Of a stretch of DNA of 64,000 nt, positions 9,246 to 18,089 are shown one piece after another (position 1 is the stretch's first letter; each line of letters starts with the position of its first letter). The stretch comes from Heminiphilus faecis (lineage in GTDB: Bacteria; Bacteroidota; Bacteroidia; Bacteroidales; Muribaculaceae), in contig NZ_VSMC01000003.1 in NCBI RefSeq assembly GCF_008728965.1, forward strand, positions 78,177 through 142,176, read 5' to 3'. A model generated the notes under the pieces. That model was not told where the DNA came from. It searched no databases and saw nothing but the letters and a program-made list of their open reading frames with translations. The position numbers and the translations under genes were made by a program.

Positions 9246-9290
9246 AAGAGACTGTGTCGTAATTAAGGTTAACGGCACAGCCTCTTATAA
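9246..9290 (+). terminator. Imperfect stem-loop terminator after the small-gene pair
   Basis: Arms AGAGACTGTGTCGT and ACGGCACAGCCTCT pair with one mismatch and one wobble around a ten-base loop. A TTATAAT stretch follows instead of a strong T run, so read-through into the next gene, 13 bases later, is possible. Confidence 0.6.
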
Positions 9291-9302
9291 TGCCCTATAA
9301 AT

Positions 9303-11141
9303 ATGCTACGATATATATTTGCTATCGCATTGGCCACAATATTGTCATGCTGTTCAGGCGGCCGATACTCCGCCGAAATCGAATATGTTCTTGAGCTTGC
9401 GGGAGATAACCGCACTGAGCTTGAAACTGTGCTCAACCACTATTCGACAAACAAAGATGACAGTATGAAGCTGCGTGCCGCCGAATTTCTTATCATAAAC
9501 ATGCCGGGTAAATATACCGAAGAATACGATGCTCCGTGGGAAGATGTCGCCGCTGCTCTATACAGATGGTATGACATTAAGGATAAAGATTCATTGCTGC
9601 ACAGTCATGGCATAGGGAAACCGCATATTAAGGAGGACGTAAAGCATATATCAGCTAAATATCTGATTGACAACATCGACCGTTCATTTGATTCATGGGA
9701 TAAAGCGCCGTGGAAAGAGCAGATAGATTTCGAGACATTCTGCGAAGAGATATTGCCCTACCGCATAGGTCATGAGCCTCTTGAAAACTGGCGTCAAAAA
9801 GCTACAATGACATTCAGCGATTTACAGAAGTTTTTCGACACCAATCCCGACATAACAATAGCCGAAGCATGCTCTATGGTGAACAGATTGCTTCCACGCT
9901 TCACTTGGGTAACGTACCCCGTACCGCCGATGAACTACTCCATGTGCATGGCTACTCCTCGGGGCACTTGCGATGAAATGTGTGCATTGGCAATGTTTGC
10001 CATGCGTGCACTTGCCATACCGGTTACCCGCGATTTCACTCCCGCATGGCCCAACAGTACCGGAGGCCACGCATGGAACAGCGTTTACATCGGTGACGGC
10101 AAACACACATCTTTTATGGGTACGGAGTATGCTCCGGGGGAAGAGCATCTCGGCACACGACTGAAGAAAGCAAAAGTTTACCGTGATGATTTCGCCTCAA
10201 CAACTGATGTATCCGATGAATATAACGACTGCCGCTATTCGGCATCAGTACCGGTAGACAAATCATACGGTAATAGCGAGATACACTTACTTTCCGCAGG
10301 CAAACGAGCTACAACCTCCGTAGCAATAACCAATGCAGAGAATGATACGGCACGATTCCGGAATATAGGTAAAGATATATTGTACGCTCCGGCGGTTCTA
10401 ATAAACGGACAATACAATATCGTCGGACATCCATTTATGATGGAAGCATCGGGTCGCATAAATGTGCTTTCAGGCAATAACGGATACGAGTTATTGGAAA
10501 TAAAAGATATAGGCTTCGAACAATCAATGCTTTTCAGGATGCAGGGAGGAGTATTTGAAGGCGCTGACAATGCCGACTTCAGCGACAGAAAAGTATTATA
10601 TACGATAACCGATATACCGACTGCCGCTTTCAGCAGAGTAAGAATTCCTGACTGCAATAAATATCGCTACGTACGCTATGTAGCACCCAATGGTGCCAAC
10701 GGTAATGTAGCCGAAATAATGTTTTATGACGATGCCGGCCATAAGCTGAGCGGGCAATGCATTGGTACGGCAGGTTCATGGTATAACTCCGGCTCGACAT
10801 GTGACAAAGTTTTTGACGGTGACGTATATACGGCTTTTGACGCACCACAAGGGTATGGCGATTATGCTTGGGCCGGACTTGATTTAGGGCATAAAAGCAC
10901 TATCGCAGAGATATCATATCATCCGAGAATAGAGGATTGCCGCCCGGTTGAAGGACGTACTTATGAAATATTCGGTCTAATCAACGGCTCGCATGAACTG
11001 ATAGGCCGCTTCAAAGCTCACGGACAAAGTATAGAAGCATCGTTACCGGGCAACACGCCTCTATATATACGCGATACTGTACGCGACATGGAAAGCTACC
11101 GCTATTTTATAATCCGAAACGGCAAACAGATATGGCTGTAA
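9303..11141 (+). CDS. Transglutaminase-like lipoprotein with C-terminal discoidin-like domain
   Basis: A 612-residue protein. The N-terminus has a lipoprotein signal with CCSGG at the cleavage site. The centre holds a transglutaminase-like core: TPRGTCDEMCALAMFAMRAL (Cys223) and GGHAWNSVYIGDG (His256). The usual third acidic residue is not clear in the following FMGTEYAPG, so catalysis is uncertain. The last 140 residues (YRYVRYVAPNGANGNVAEI, VFDGD..TAFDA) resemble F5/8-type discoidin sandwiches that bind glycans or surfaces. Its 3' end overlaps the next gene by ten bases. The partner, an O-antigen-ligase-like protein, suggests a role in cell-surface assembly, but no pathway can be named. Confidence 0.75.
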   Translation: MLRYIFAIALATILSCCSGGRYSAEIEYVLELAGDNRTELETVLNHYSTNKDDSMKLRAAEFLIINMPGKYTEEYDAPWEDVAAALYRWYDIKDKDSLLHSHGIGKPHIKEDVKHISAKYLIDNIDRSFDSWDKAPWKEQIDFETFCEEILPYRIGHEPLENWRQKATMTFSDLQKFFDTNPDITIAEACSMVNRLLPRFTWVTYPVPPMNYSMCMATPRGTCDEMCALAMFAMRALAIPVTRDFTPAWPNSTGGHAWNSVYIGDGKHTSFMGTEYAPGEEHLGTRLKKAKVYRDDFASTTDVSDEYNDCRYSASVPVDKSYGNSEIHLLSAGKRATTSVAITNAENDTARFRNIGKDILYAPAVLINGQYNIVGHPFMMEASGRINVLSGNNGYELLEIKDIGFEQSMLFRMQGGVFEGADNADFSDRKVLYTITDIPTAAFSRVRIPDCNKYRYVRYVAPNGANGNVAEIMFYDDAGHKLSGQCIGTAGSWYNSGSTCDKVFDGDVYTAFDAPQGYGDYAWAGLDLGHKSTIAEISYHPRIEDCRPVEGRTYEIFGLINGSHELIGRFKAHGQSIEASLPGNTPLYIRDTVRDMESYRYFIIRNGKQIWL

Positions 11142-12811
11142 TTAGAAATAAAACCGGAGTGTTCATTTCTCTGTTTACCACTTGTATGGTAATAACAGGC
11201 CCATTGTTATGCGGATATATCAATGCCCCGATGAACAGGGAGATTGCAGCCGCTTACATATCTACAGCAGCACTGTGTTGCATCGCGATTGTGGTGGTCT
11301 TCAGTCGGCATAACAACAGAGTCATAAAACTGTCCGTGACAGATATAGGCCTTACGGTATGCATCATTTATTATGTTATCAGAATACTGCTGACCGGCAG
11401 AGAGCATGTTGACTATACCGTATTTCTATTGATTTCAGCCGTGGCATTGTGTTACATATTTTCCCGAATGAGTTCATCAACAAATATAATTGTAATCGGC
11501 GTATTAATCTCATCCATGCTACAATCAATGATAATTTTTGCACAACACACAGGCTTAATACCGAGCGGCAACATTGTATATCCGTGTACCGGATCATTTG
11601 ACAATCCCGCACCCGCAGCATGCTATATCGTTCTGGGTATAACTGCCTCCCTATTGTTCATAAAGCATTATCGACACATAACATCAATATGCATACTGTT
11701 ACAGCTCTCGGCGTTATATATACTTAGCTCCACAGCAGCATGGGCAGCACTGATAGCCGGTATTTTATACGTCATTTACATGCATGTCGGATCAATTGTC
11801 ATATTAGGCAAGGTGATAACAACGCTAATATGCGCCGGCATTTTGCTGCTTATAATAATCGGAAGCCATAGTCCATCGGCTAAAGGCCGAATGATGATAT
11901 GGGATATATCAATACCCCTTATGCTCCGGAATCCAGTCTTCGGTCTTGGAGAAGGAGCCTTTCACAGGGAATATATGTTGGTACAGGCACAATATTTTAC
12001 AGAGCATATGAAATCGCCCTACATATCCGTTGCCGACAATATAATATACCCTTTTAATGAATATATAGGTATCATTGTAGGATACGGACTTTTTGGAATA
12101 GTGCTGACGGCAGGAGTTATTATATTGACATTCAAAGCATCCGGTCAGAAAAACTCTTTTTTATTGTCATGCATTGTGGCATTTATGGTATTTGCCGGTT
12201 TTTCTTACCCGTCAGAATCTTTACCGCTATTAATACTCATTTCAGTATTATCAGGAAGATTGGAATTACCCTCGATATATAGATTTAAGTTCAATATGCC
12301 AATAAAAGCCGGCATTACATTTATATCACTTTCTGCAATAATAGTATCATCAGGTGAATACCACAGTCTACTAAAACTCAACAATGCAGTTAACGAGTTA
12401 TATAAGTCAGGAAAAGACATTGAAGATGATTTATATAATAAATATGTCGGTAATCGCAACTTTAATGATTATTATATGGCACAACTGTCGCGAGATAAAA
12501 ATATGATATCCAATCCGCGCATTAACGACGCATTTCCTTCTTGTGAAAATTTTGTCGCCATCGGAACATTTCATTATGCAAAACTGGAGTTCGTATCGGC
12601 AGAGTATTACTTTAAGCAAGCATCGGCAATGCTGCCAAACAGGATAATTCCACGTTATAAATTGTGGGAATTATATTCCGACATCGGTATGACGGAAAAG
12701 GCGCTGAAAGTGGCACACGACATAATATCGACGAAAGAAAAAATAGAAAGCACCTACACGCTTTCAATAAAAAAGAAAATGCGGCAGTTCATTGACACCA
12801 ATAATAGCTGA
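11132..12811 (+). CDS. O-antigen ligase/polymerase-like membrane protein with TPR-like C-terminus
   Basis: A 559-residue polytopic protein with about ten to twelve membrane segments, then a soluble tail from about residue 420. A periplasmic loop bearing GRMMIWDISIPLMLRNPVFGLGEGAF is typical of the Wzy_C/WaaL superfamily, which joins or polymerises lipid-linked glycans. The tail contains helical repeats (FVSAEYYFKQASAMLPN, SDIGMTEKALKVAHDII) of TPR type. It overlaps the transglutaminase-like gene by ten bases. It is not close to other O-antigen genes, so its acceptor or donor is unknown; a glycosyl transfer role is inferred from the fold only. Confidence 0.75.
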   Translation: MAVIRNKTGVFISLFTTCMVITGPLLCGYINAPMNREIAAAYISTAALCCIAIVVVFSRHNNRVIKLSVTDIGLTVCIIYYVIRILLTGREHVDYTVFLLISAVALCYIFSRMSSSTNIIVIGVLISSMLQSMIIFAQHTGLIPSGNIVYPCTGSFDNPAPAACYIVLGITASLLFIKHYRHITSICILLQLSALYILSSTAAWAALIAGILYVIYMHVGSIVILGKVITTLICAGILLLIIIGSHSPSAKGRMMIWDISIPLMLRNPVFGLGEGAFHREYMLVQAQYFTEHMKSPYISVADNIIYPFNEYIGIIVGYGLFGIVLTAGVIILTFKASGQKNSFLLSCIVAFMVFAGFSYPSESLPLLILISVLSGRLELPSIYRFKFNMPIKAGITFISLSAIIVSSGEYHSLLKLNNAVNELYKSGKDIEDDLYNKYVGNRNFNDYYMAQLSRDKNMISNPRINDAFPSCENFVAIGTFHYAKLEFVSAEYYFKQASAMLPNRIIPRYKLWELYSDIGMTEKALKVAHDIISTKEKIESTYTLSIKKKMRQFIDTNNS

Positions 12812-12838
12812 ATATTCAGCTATTATCAATCATTTTTT
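12801..12838 (+). terminator. Perfect palindrome overlapping the ligase stop codon, followed by a T run
   Basis: A 26-base perfect inverted repeat (half-site ATAATAGCTGAAT) contains the TGA stop of the ligase-like gene. A run of six T begins seven bases downstream. This is a plausible intrinsic terminator for the 9303-12811 pair. Confidence 0.65.
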
Positions 12839-12871
12839 CACATTATATATCACTTAAATTATTAATAACTA

Positions 12872-13027
12872 ATGTCAAAAAAAGAAACACGCCTGACCGT
12901 TGATAGCCCGTGGGAACACATCACAGTCATTTATCAGGTATTTAATACTTCAGACAACAGCTTATTATTGGCACATCCCAAGAAATTAAGTACGCAACTG
13001 CAACTAACACCATACATAAAACATTAA
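12872..13027 (+). pseudogene. Truncated second copy of small protein A (immunity relic)
   Basis: From ETRLTVDSPWEHITVIYQV onward this 51-codon frame copies the last 47 residues of protein A (7 amino-acid differences, about 18 base differences over some 143 bases by hand alignment). Bases 12860-12886 instead match the extreme 3' end of the upstream peptidase-lipoprotein gene (AATAACTAA.GTCAAAAAAAGA). The copy therefore joins the tail of a toxin-type gene directly to the tail of its partner, with about 310 bases missing between them. The short frame has its own ATG but lacks the signal peptide, so it is probably non-functional. Confidence 0.8.
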
Positions 13028-13046
13028 ACTTTAATTTCCATTAATT

Positions 13047-13469
13047 ATGAAACAGGTTACAACAATTATTATTTCCCTAATAATAGGGTTTTATACTTCG
13101 GCAACATCACAAACAAAAACGTTCAATTTATCCGATTTTAGTAATAAAGAATGGTATGCCGAATTTTCTACTGACACCTATCCCATACCACCTAAACAAG
13201 GGTGGCGATTTTCTGAGAATGGAGAAGTCACATCTTTCATATACAGTGAAAACGGAAGACATGAAGGCATTGTAAACTTCTATTTGTCAAATGCACCCGT
13301 GACAAACTTTGATTATAATAAAGTCGGTAAAACCCCACAGGGTAAATACATTGTCACTATCAATAAAGCAAACTATATCAATAATCTCGAAATTATTTCT
13401 ATCTCGCCAACACGAATGTGTATTAGAAATTTGTACTACAACTCAATTCTAAACTTCACTTCTGATTAA
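13047..13469 (+). CDS. Small secreted protein C, paralogue of proteins A and B
   Basis: A 140-residue protein with a signal peptide ending near FYTSATSQ. The body carries FYLSNAPVTNFDYNKVGK and GKYIVTI, the signature shared with proteins A and B. It follows the protein A relic by 19 bases, the same spacing as between A and B, and the spacer itself is about 15/19 identical to that at 8703-8721. It is thus the equivalent of B in a duplicated cassette, here without an intact effector, an orphan immunity or inhibitor gene by inference. Confidence 0.7.
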   Translation: MKQVTTIIISLIIGFYTSATSQTKTFNLSDFSNKEWYAEFSTDTYPIPPKQGWRFSENGEVTSFIYSENGRHEGIVNFYLSNAPVTNFDYNKVGKTPQGKYIVTINKANYINNLEIISISPTRMCIRNLYYNSILNFTSD

Positions 13470-13582
13470 CTGAATTATCTCAACAAACAAAACCGAGGTG
13501 TTGCCAAACGTCCTTCTGCATTTTTTATCGGGTGATGTAATAATAGGGTATTATATTGGTAGATTATGCCGTCAGGATATAG

Positions 13583-13590
13583 TAACTTTG
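13583..13590 (+). promoter_or_regulatory. -7 box directly in front of the TPR regulator start codon
   Basis: TAACTTTG ends four bases before the ATG at 13595. With the usual spacing, transcription would begin at or next to the A of the start codon, giving a leaderless message. Confidence 0.55.
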
Positions 13591-13594
13591 CGGC

Positions 13595-15241
13595 ATGAAC
13601 CTACATATCGCAAAGTTACTGACTCTGTTTTCGCTATTACTATACAGTTGCACAGGCCATGATAGCCAACGTGCAATACTCGACAAGGCGGATCGGCTGA
13701 TGGATGACAATCCGAAGGCGGCTCTTTCGCTACTTGACAGTATAGACTCCCCCAGCCTGACCGATGACAGAGACCGTGCCGTCTACGCTCTGATGTACTC
13801 CCGCGCACTTGACAAGAACTATATCGACGTTACCGACGACTCGCTCATAAATATATCCATAGACTACTATGCCGACCGTAATGATGACCTCTATAAAGAG
13901 ATGTCGTACTACTATCTTGCCTGCATAAAGTGCAATTCACGTGACTATGCGGCAAGCATGAAAGCCGCGTCAGAAGCCCTGCGCATAGCGCTCGCCATAA
14001 CAGATGACCGCGAGACCGCACGGGCCTATGAGCTGATGGCCGACCTGTATAACGCCACTTACAGCGCAAGCCGCGCGCTACGTTATCGCCTCCTTGCCCG
14101 TGAGTATTACCGCAAGGCGGGACTGCCGCGCGAGACCACCTATGCGGAACTTGACCTTGCCATCGCATACTACAATGACCGCCAACACCAACGCAGCATA
14201 GCATTGCTCGACAGTCTGCTCGAATTGCCGTCAGGCGACTCTCTTTTCAGGGCCCATTGCCTAAGTGCACTTGTAAGACCACTGCTATATACCGATGACT
14301 ATCAAAGAGCAGCCGAGACCGCGACAGAGCTTGCCAAATACCGTCAGGTATACACGCTTACCGGGCAGGACTATGCCAACATTGCGGAAATACATATGCA
14401 CAACGGTAATCTTGAAAAAGCCCAAGCCTGCATAGAACGCGGCTCGACGGCAAGCGCTGAAGCCATACAGGTGGATATGGCGCGCTACAAGATGCACCTC
14501 ATGGAGGGCCGGCACGACAGCATGATAGCCGACTACCGGCGCATGGTAAGCCGACAAGACAGAATACTGTCGGAAGCACTGCGACATACCGTGACCGGGG
14601 CAGAACTCGAGTATGCCGACATACAGACTGAAGCTGCGACCGACAATACAAAACGGGCAAGACGAACAGGTATAATCATAGCATGCGGACTGCTTGCGCT
14701 GACAATAGGAGTAGCAACAGTGGCGCGACTACAGTTGTCAATGAAAAATGCGGAAATAAGAAAGCATGTCAATGACATACGCGAGATAAGTCGTCAGCTC
14801 AATGACACCCGTACTGAAACCTCCCGACTGCATGACAGGGTCGATACACTATTTCGCGAACGGTTCAGAACACTGAACAGATTATGCGACCAGTATTACG
14901 AGGCCCTAAATGCGCCTTCGCCACAACTACAAAAGTCGGTTTATAACAATATAGTCAAGATGCTTACGGAGTTGCGATGCCCGTCAGAACTGTCAAAGCT
15001 GAAAGATATTGTAAACGAACATATGAATGGCATAATCGCCCGGCTTGAGTCGCAACTCCCTGAACTTGATGCTGACGACGTGGCATTTCTGACATACTTA
15101 TATGCAGGCTTCTCGGCCAAAGCGGTGTGCTTGTTCACCGGCATGTCAAAAGGCAATTTTTACGTCAGACGGCGCAGACTGCGCTCCCAGATAGAACGCA
15201 GCCGCGCCGCCGATAGCGACATGTTTCTTTGTCGGCTATAA
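13595..15241 (+). CDS. TPR-containing membrane regulator with coiled coil and C-terminal HTH-like domain
   Basis: A 548-residue protein of a layout common in Bacteroidales. It has a lipoprotein-like signal (LLLYSC), then TPR helices over residues about 25-330 (DNPKAALSLLDSI, AARAYELMADLYNATYSASRAL). A single membrane segment follows at about 352-372 (IIIACGLLALTIGVATVA), then a coiled coil (IREISRQLNDTRTETSRLHDRVDTL). The C-terminal segment LDADDVAFLTYLYAGFSAKAVCLFTGMSKGNFYVRRRRL resembles a LuxR-type helix-turn-helix. It probably senses a periplasmic signal through the TPRs and acts on cytoplasmic DNA. GC is higher than in the island just upstream, so it is likely core sequence; whether it controls the island is unknown. 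Confidence 0.75.
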   Translation: MNLHIAKLLTLFSLLLYSCTGHDSQRAILDKADRLMDDNPKAALSLLDSIDSPSLTDDRDRAVYALMYSRALDKNYIDVTDDSLINISIDYYADRNDDLYKEMSYYYLACIKCNSRDYAASMKAASEALRIALAITDDRETARAYELMADLYNATYSASRALRYRLLAREYYRKAGLPRETTYAELDLAIAYYNDRQHQRSIALLDSLLELPSGDSLFRAHCLSALVRPLLYTDDYQRAAETATELAKYRQVYTLTGQDYANIAEIHMHNGNLEKAQACIERGSTASAEAIQVDMARYKMHLMEGRHDSMIADYRRMVSRQDRILSEALRHTVTGAELEYADIQTEAATDNTKRARRTGIIIACGLLALTIGVATVARLQLSMKNAEIRKHVNDIREISRQLNDTRTETSRLHDRVDTLFRERFRTLNRLCDQYYEALNAPSPQLQKSVYNNIVKMLTELRCPSELSKLKDIVNEHMNGIIARLESQLPELDADDVAFLTYLYAGFSAKAVCLFTGMSKGNFYVRRRRLRSQIERSRAADSDMFLCRL

Positions 15242-15263
15242 ATATATATTTTCCTGCTTAATT

Positions 15264-17849
15264 TTATTTGTCGAGGATGACGGGCCAGCCGTCGTCCCAA
15301 CGTATCTCGCGGAGGAAGAGCTTGCTCGCACCGTTACGGCTCTTGTCGTAGGCGTGGGCGGCAATGTACCATTTGCCGTCGAATTCATAGACGCTGCAGT
15401 GCCCTACTCCACTGTATTTGTCGCTTTCGCCAACAAGCAGTGTGCCGCCTGTAGCGGCCATGTCCTTCCCCTCCTTGTCAAGATAAGGGCCGGTAACGTT
15501 TTTGCTTCGGCCCACAACCGTCTTGTAGTTGCTGCTCAATCCCTTGCAGCAGAAATCGTGGCTGGCAAAAAGGTAATAGTAACCGTCATGATACGTGATA
15601 AATGGCGCTTCGATGGCATTGTTGTTGGCCGTGGGCTGCAAGTGCGCCATCGATGCGGGATTGCGTCGGCGTGCTATAGTCTTGGGCTCTCCAACGGGGG
15701 TCTTCATGTCTTTTTTAAGCTGCACGAGCTGTATGCCATCCCAGAAAGAGCCGAATGTGAACCACGGACGGCCTTTTTTGTCTATGATGATGTTGGGGTC
15801 GATGGCATTCCAGTCATTTACTCCGGGCTGCGACATGATGACCATGCCGAGATCCTCCCATTTGTAATCGGGCGAATCGGGATTGAGAGTGTTGTTTACG
15901 GCCACACCTATAGCCGATATATTTTTGTAGAATGTAGAACAGCTGTAATACAGATACCACTTGTCACCCACCTTAATTATATCCGGAGCCCAAGTGTGAC
16001 CACCATAGGCCGGTACCGGATTTTTAGGCCATTCGGGGATAGGGTCGAGCGGAGCCTTCTCCTGCTTCCACTCTATCATGTCGGGCGACGACATCATGCC
16101 CACACCATATCCGGTAGTAAACATGTAGTACTTACCGTCCTCATAAGCCATGACAGGGTCATGGACATCGGGGTACTTAGAGTCAAATACATAGCGCCCC
16201 CGCTCCCGGGGCTTGGCAAGCACGCGAGTAAGAAAATCAGCTATGCCTCCGCATGCCTGCTCGTGATGCTCATACGAAGGGAAGCCGTGGGTACCGTCTT
16301 TCACTGTCATCGTCTCGCAGTCGGTGTAACGCGACTTGGCCTTATCCATAGTACCGCCTACGGCTATCATATCCTTGTCGCCGTAGACAATAAACACCTT
16401 TCCCTTGAACGCGCCTATCGTATCGAGCATGTCGAGGCCGTTGATCTTCTCATAGTAGACACGGCCGAGCTTCATGCCCATAACATCCTGCGGACGTCCG
16501 CCGTCGGCGTCAAAGCGCTTGAGCATCATGGGAGCGGTATCGGGGATTGTCAATGCCGGATAGACCAGTACAAGCGCCTTGAAAAGGTCGGGATTGGCAG
16601 CCGTAGTAAGACCTGCCACGAGCCCGCCCTGACTGCATCCGAGAAGAGCCATGCGGGTAGTGTCGACAAAATCCCAAGTCTTGGCCTGACGTGCTATGTC
16701 CTCCACATTTTCCTGCTCGGCAAACACAGTCATTTCGGTAGTCTTTCCATCACTACGGCTATTATTGCCGCCACCGCAGAAGTCAAATACATAACTTGCC
16801 ACTCCGCGCATGGCCAGAGTAGCTGCGTAGTCCTGCGGCTCATAATGGCTGCTGTTATAGCCGTGGGCCATTATCACCAACGGTTTTTTGGCCTCGGCGG
16901 TATTGGGAATATACGCCTTTCCCCATATGTTTTTACCGTCGCGGCTCTTGCAGTTTATTTCCCTGACGGTAAACGGGTCGTTACTGTCAGGGAAATTCTT
17001 GGCCTTCATCGTATAGTCGGGAAAGTCATTGAGGCGATTACGCAAAAATACGTCTATATTAGCGCGCTGATCCTTGAACTGCCAGCTAAGCCACGCCCTC
17101 AGCATGCGGGAGAATGAGCCTCCGTAAGGTTCATGAAATGTGCCTCCGTGCCCGGCACGGAGATGATTGGCAAACGCCACAGGCACATTATCGATACGGT
17201 CATAATCCGACAGTGCATTGCGGTAAGCCATATCGCTATCACCCCCGACAAGATATAAAATTGGGCCATGAAGATTTTTAAGCGACTCGGGGCTCGCGCC
17301 GGCCATCTCCATGTCGCCCATGCCGGCATTGAACATAATACAGCTTTTCACCCGGTTGTCAGCACAGTTGGCAAGCGTCTGCGCACCTCCGCAACTATGA
17401 CCGCCGAGTGCAACAAACTCCATATCGATATAACCATAATACGGACTCTTTTTATCACCGTTCTGCGCTTCGGCCCAATCCATAGCCAACTTCATGTCCT
17501 CGGTAGGTGACTTACGAAGTTCGCGGTCATTTATACTATCTTGCATTTCCCCGAGAGCTATCACAAAATACCCGTAGGAGGCAAGGTCATTAAGCATACG
17601 TTCATAAGGCAACGATGTGTCGTTGCACGCTCCGTTGGCAAATACAAAAAGCGGCAGAGGGCCTTCATGAGTCACTGCGGCAGACATGTCGCAAGGACGA
17701 TATACAACAAAACCGGGCAGAGATGCCTCGGAAACAGCTTCGGCCTTATAAGGGCCGCTTCCACCGTCATCGATGACTTTTCTTGACGGCGCTGCCGACA
17801 CTGTAACAGTCAACAGTGTCAGCATAAATGTTACAAATAATCGATTCAT
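15264..17849 (-). CDS. Three-domain secreted enzyme: two alpha/beta hydrolases fused to a GH43 arabinanase-type domain
   Basis: The 861-residue product has a signal peptide (TVTVSAAPS). Domain 1 (about 25-270) is an alpha/beta hydrolase with the nucleophile elbow GGHSCGG (Ser152). Domain 2 (about 290-545) is a second one, closer to feruloyl-esterase types, with the oxyanion segment MAHGYNSS, elbow GCSQGG (Ser406), an acid in GDKDM and DGTHGF. Domain 3 (about 550-861) is a GH43 five-bladed propeller with the three expected acids: Asp564 in HDPVM, Asp684 in NAIDPNI and Glu747 in NAIEAPF. It resembles endo-arabinanases. The combination suggests removal of ester groups and cutting of arabinan or arabinoxylan side chains on plant polysaccharide. 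There is no SusC/D pair next to it. Confidence 0.85.
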   Translation of the reverse strand: MNRLFVTFMLTLLTVTVSAAPSRKVIDDGGSGPYKAEAVSEASLPGFVVYRPCDMSAAVTHEGPLPLFVFANGACNDTSLPYERMLNDLASYGYFVIALGEMQDSINDRELRKSPTEDMKLAMDWAEAQNGDKKSPYYGYIDMEFVALGGHSCGGAQTLANCADNRVKSCIMFNAGMGDMEMAGASPESLKNLHGPILYLVGGDSDMAYRNALSDYDRIDNVPVAFANHLRAGHGGTFHEPYGGSFSRMLRAWLSWQFKDQRANIDVFLRNRLNDFPDYTMKAKNFPDSNDPFTVREINCKSRDGKNIWGKAYIPNTAEAKKPLVIMAHGYNSSHYEPQDYAATLAMRGVASYVFDFCGGGNNSRSDGKTTEMTVFAEQENVEDIARQAKTWDFVDTTRMALLGCSQGGLVAGLTTAANPDLFKALVLVYPALTIPDTAPMMLKRFDADGGRPQDVMGMKLGRVYYEKINGLDMLDTIGAFKGKVFIVYGDKDMIAVGGTMDKAKSRYTDCETMTVKDGTHGFPSYEHHEQACGGIADFLTRVLAKPRERGRYVFDSKYPDVHDPVMAYEDGKYYMFTTGYGVGMMSSPDMIEWKQEKAPLDPIPEWPKNPVPAYGGHTWAPDIIKVGDKWYLYYSCSTFYKNISAIGVAVNNTLNPDSPDYKWEDLGMVIMSQPGVNDWNAIDPNIIIDKKGRPWFTFGSFWDGIQLVQLKKDMKTPVGEPKTIARRRNPASMAHLQPTANNNAIEAPFITYHDGYYYLFASHDFCCKGLSSNYKTVVGRSKNVTGPYLDKEGKDMAATGGTLLVGESDKYSGVGHCSVYEFDGKWYIAAHAYDKSRNGASKLFLREIRWDDGWPVILDK

Positions 17850-18089
17850 ATTGATTGGTTTATATAATTATCAATAACGTACCGTCGGTATACAACGGCC
17901 CAACTAATTTAGTCAATAAATCGCAATAATAGCCCGTTTGACCGCTAAAAAATATTCCGACCGCAAAAATGCTCTTCCCTTAGCGTTAAATATTTAGATA
18001 TTCAACCCGAACCCGGCAAATAGCAGGGCCGATATTTCAGTCCGACAAAGAATATTCCGTATTTTTGCCCTATATAAAACAATCAAATT
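17850..18089. other. Divergent intergenic region between the esterase-GH43 gene and a small frameshifted gene
   Basis: The 240 bases contain the plus-strand promoter at 18035-18067 and two inexact copies of ATATTCCG. No credible gene or RNA was seen. Confidence 0.4.
18035..18067 (+). promoter_or_regulatory. Promoter for the small secreted frameshifted gene
   Basis: TATTTTTG at 18060-18067 matches TAnnTTTG, with TTTC at 18035-18038 as an approximate -33 box 21 bases upstream. It lies 22 bases before the ATG at 18090 and supports that start over the ATG at 18065. Confidence 0.5.

Noticed and set aside
13047..13469. Considered as an independent hypothetical gene unrelated to the 8.2-9.2 kb pair
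   Set aside because: The shared signature around FD..K.GK...GKYI, the export signal and the equal 19-base spacer to a protein A relic show that it belongs to the same family.
15354..17117. 587-codon open frame antisense to the esterase-GH43 gene
   Set aside because: It is a shadow of a high-GC gene; the opposite strand has three complete catalytic domains.
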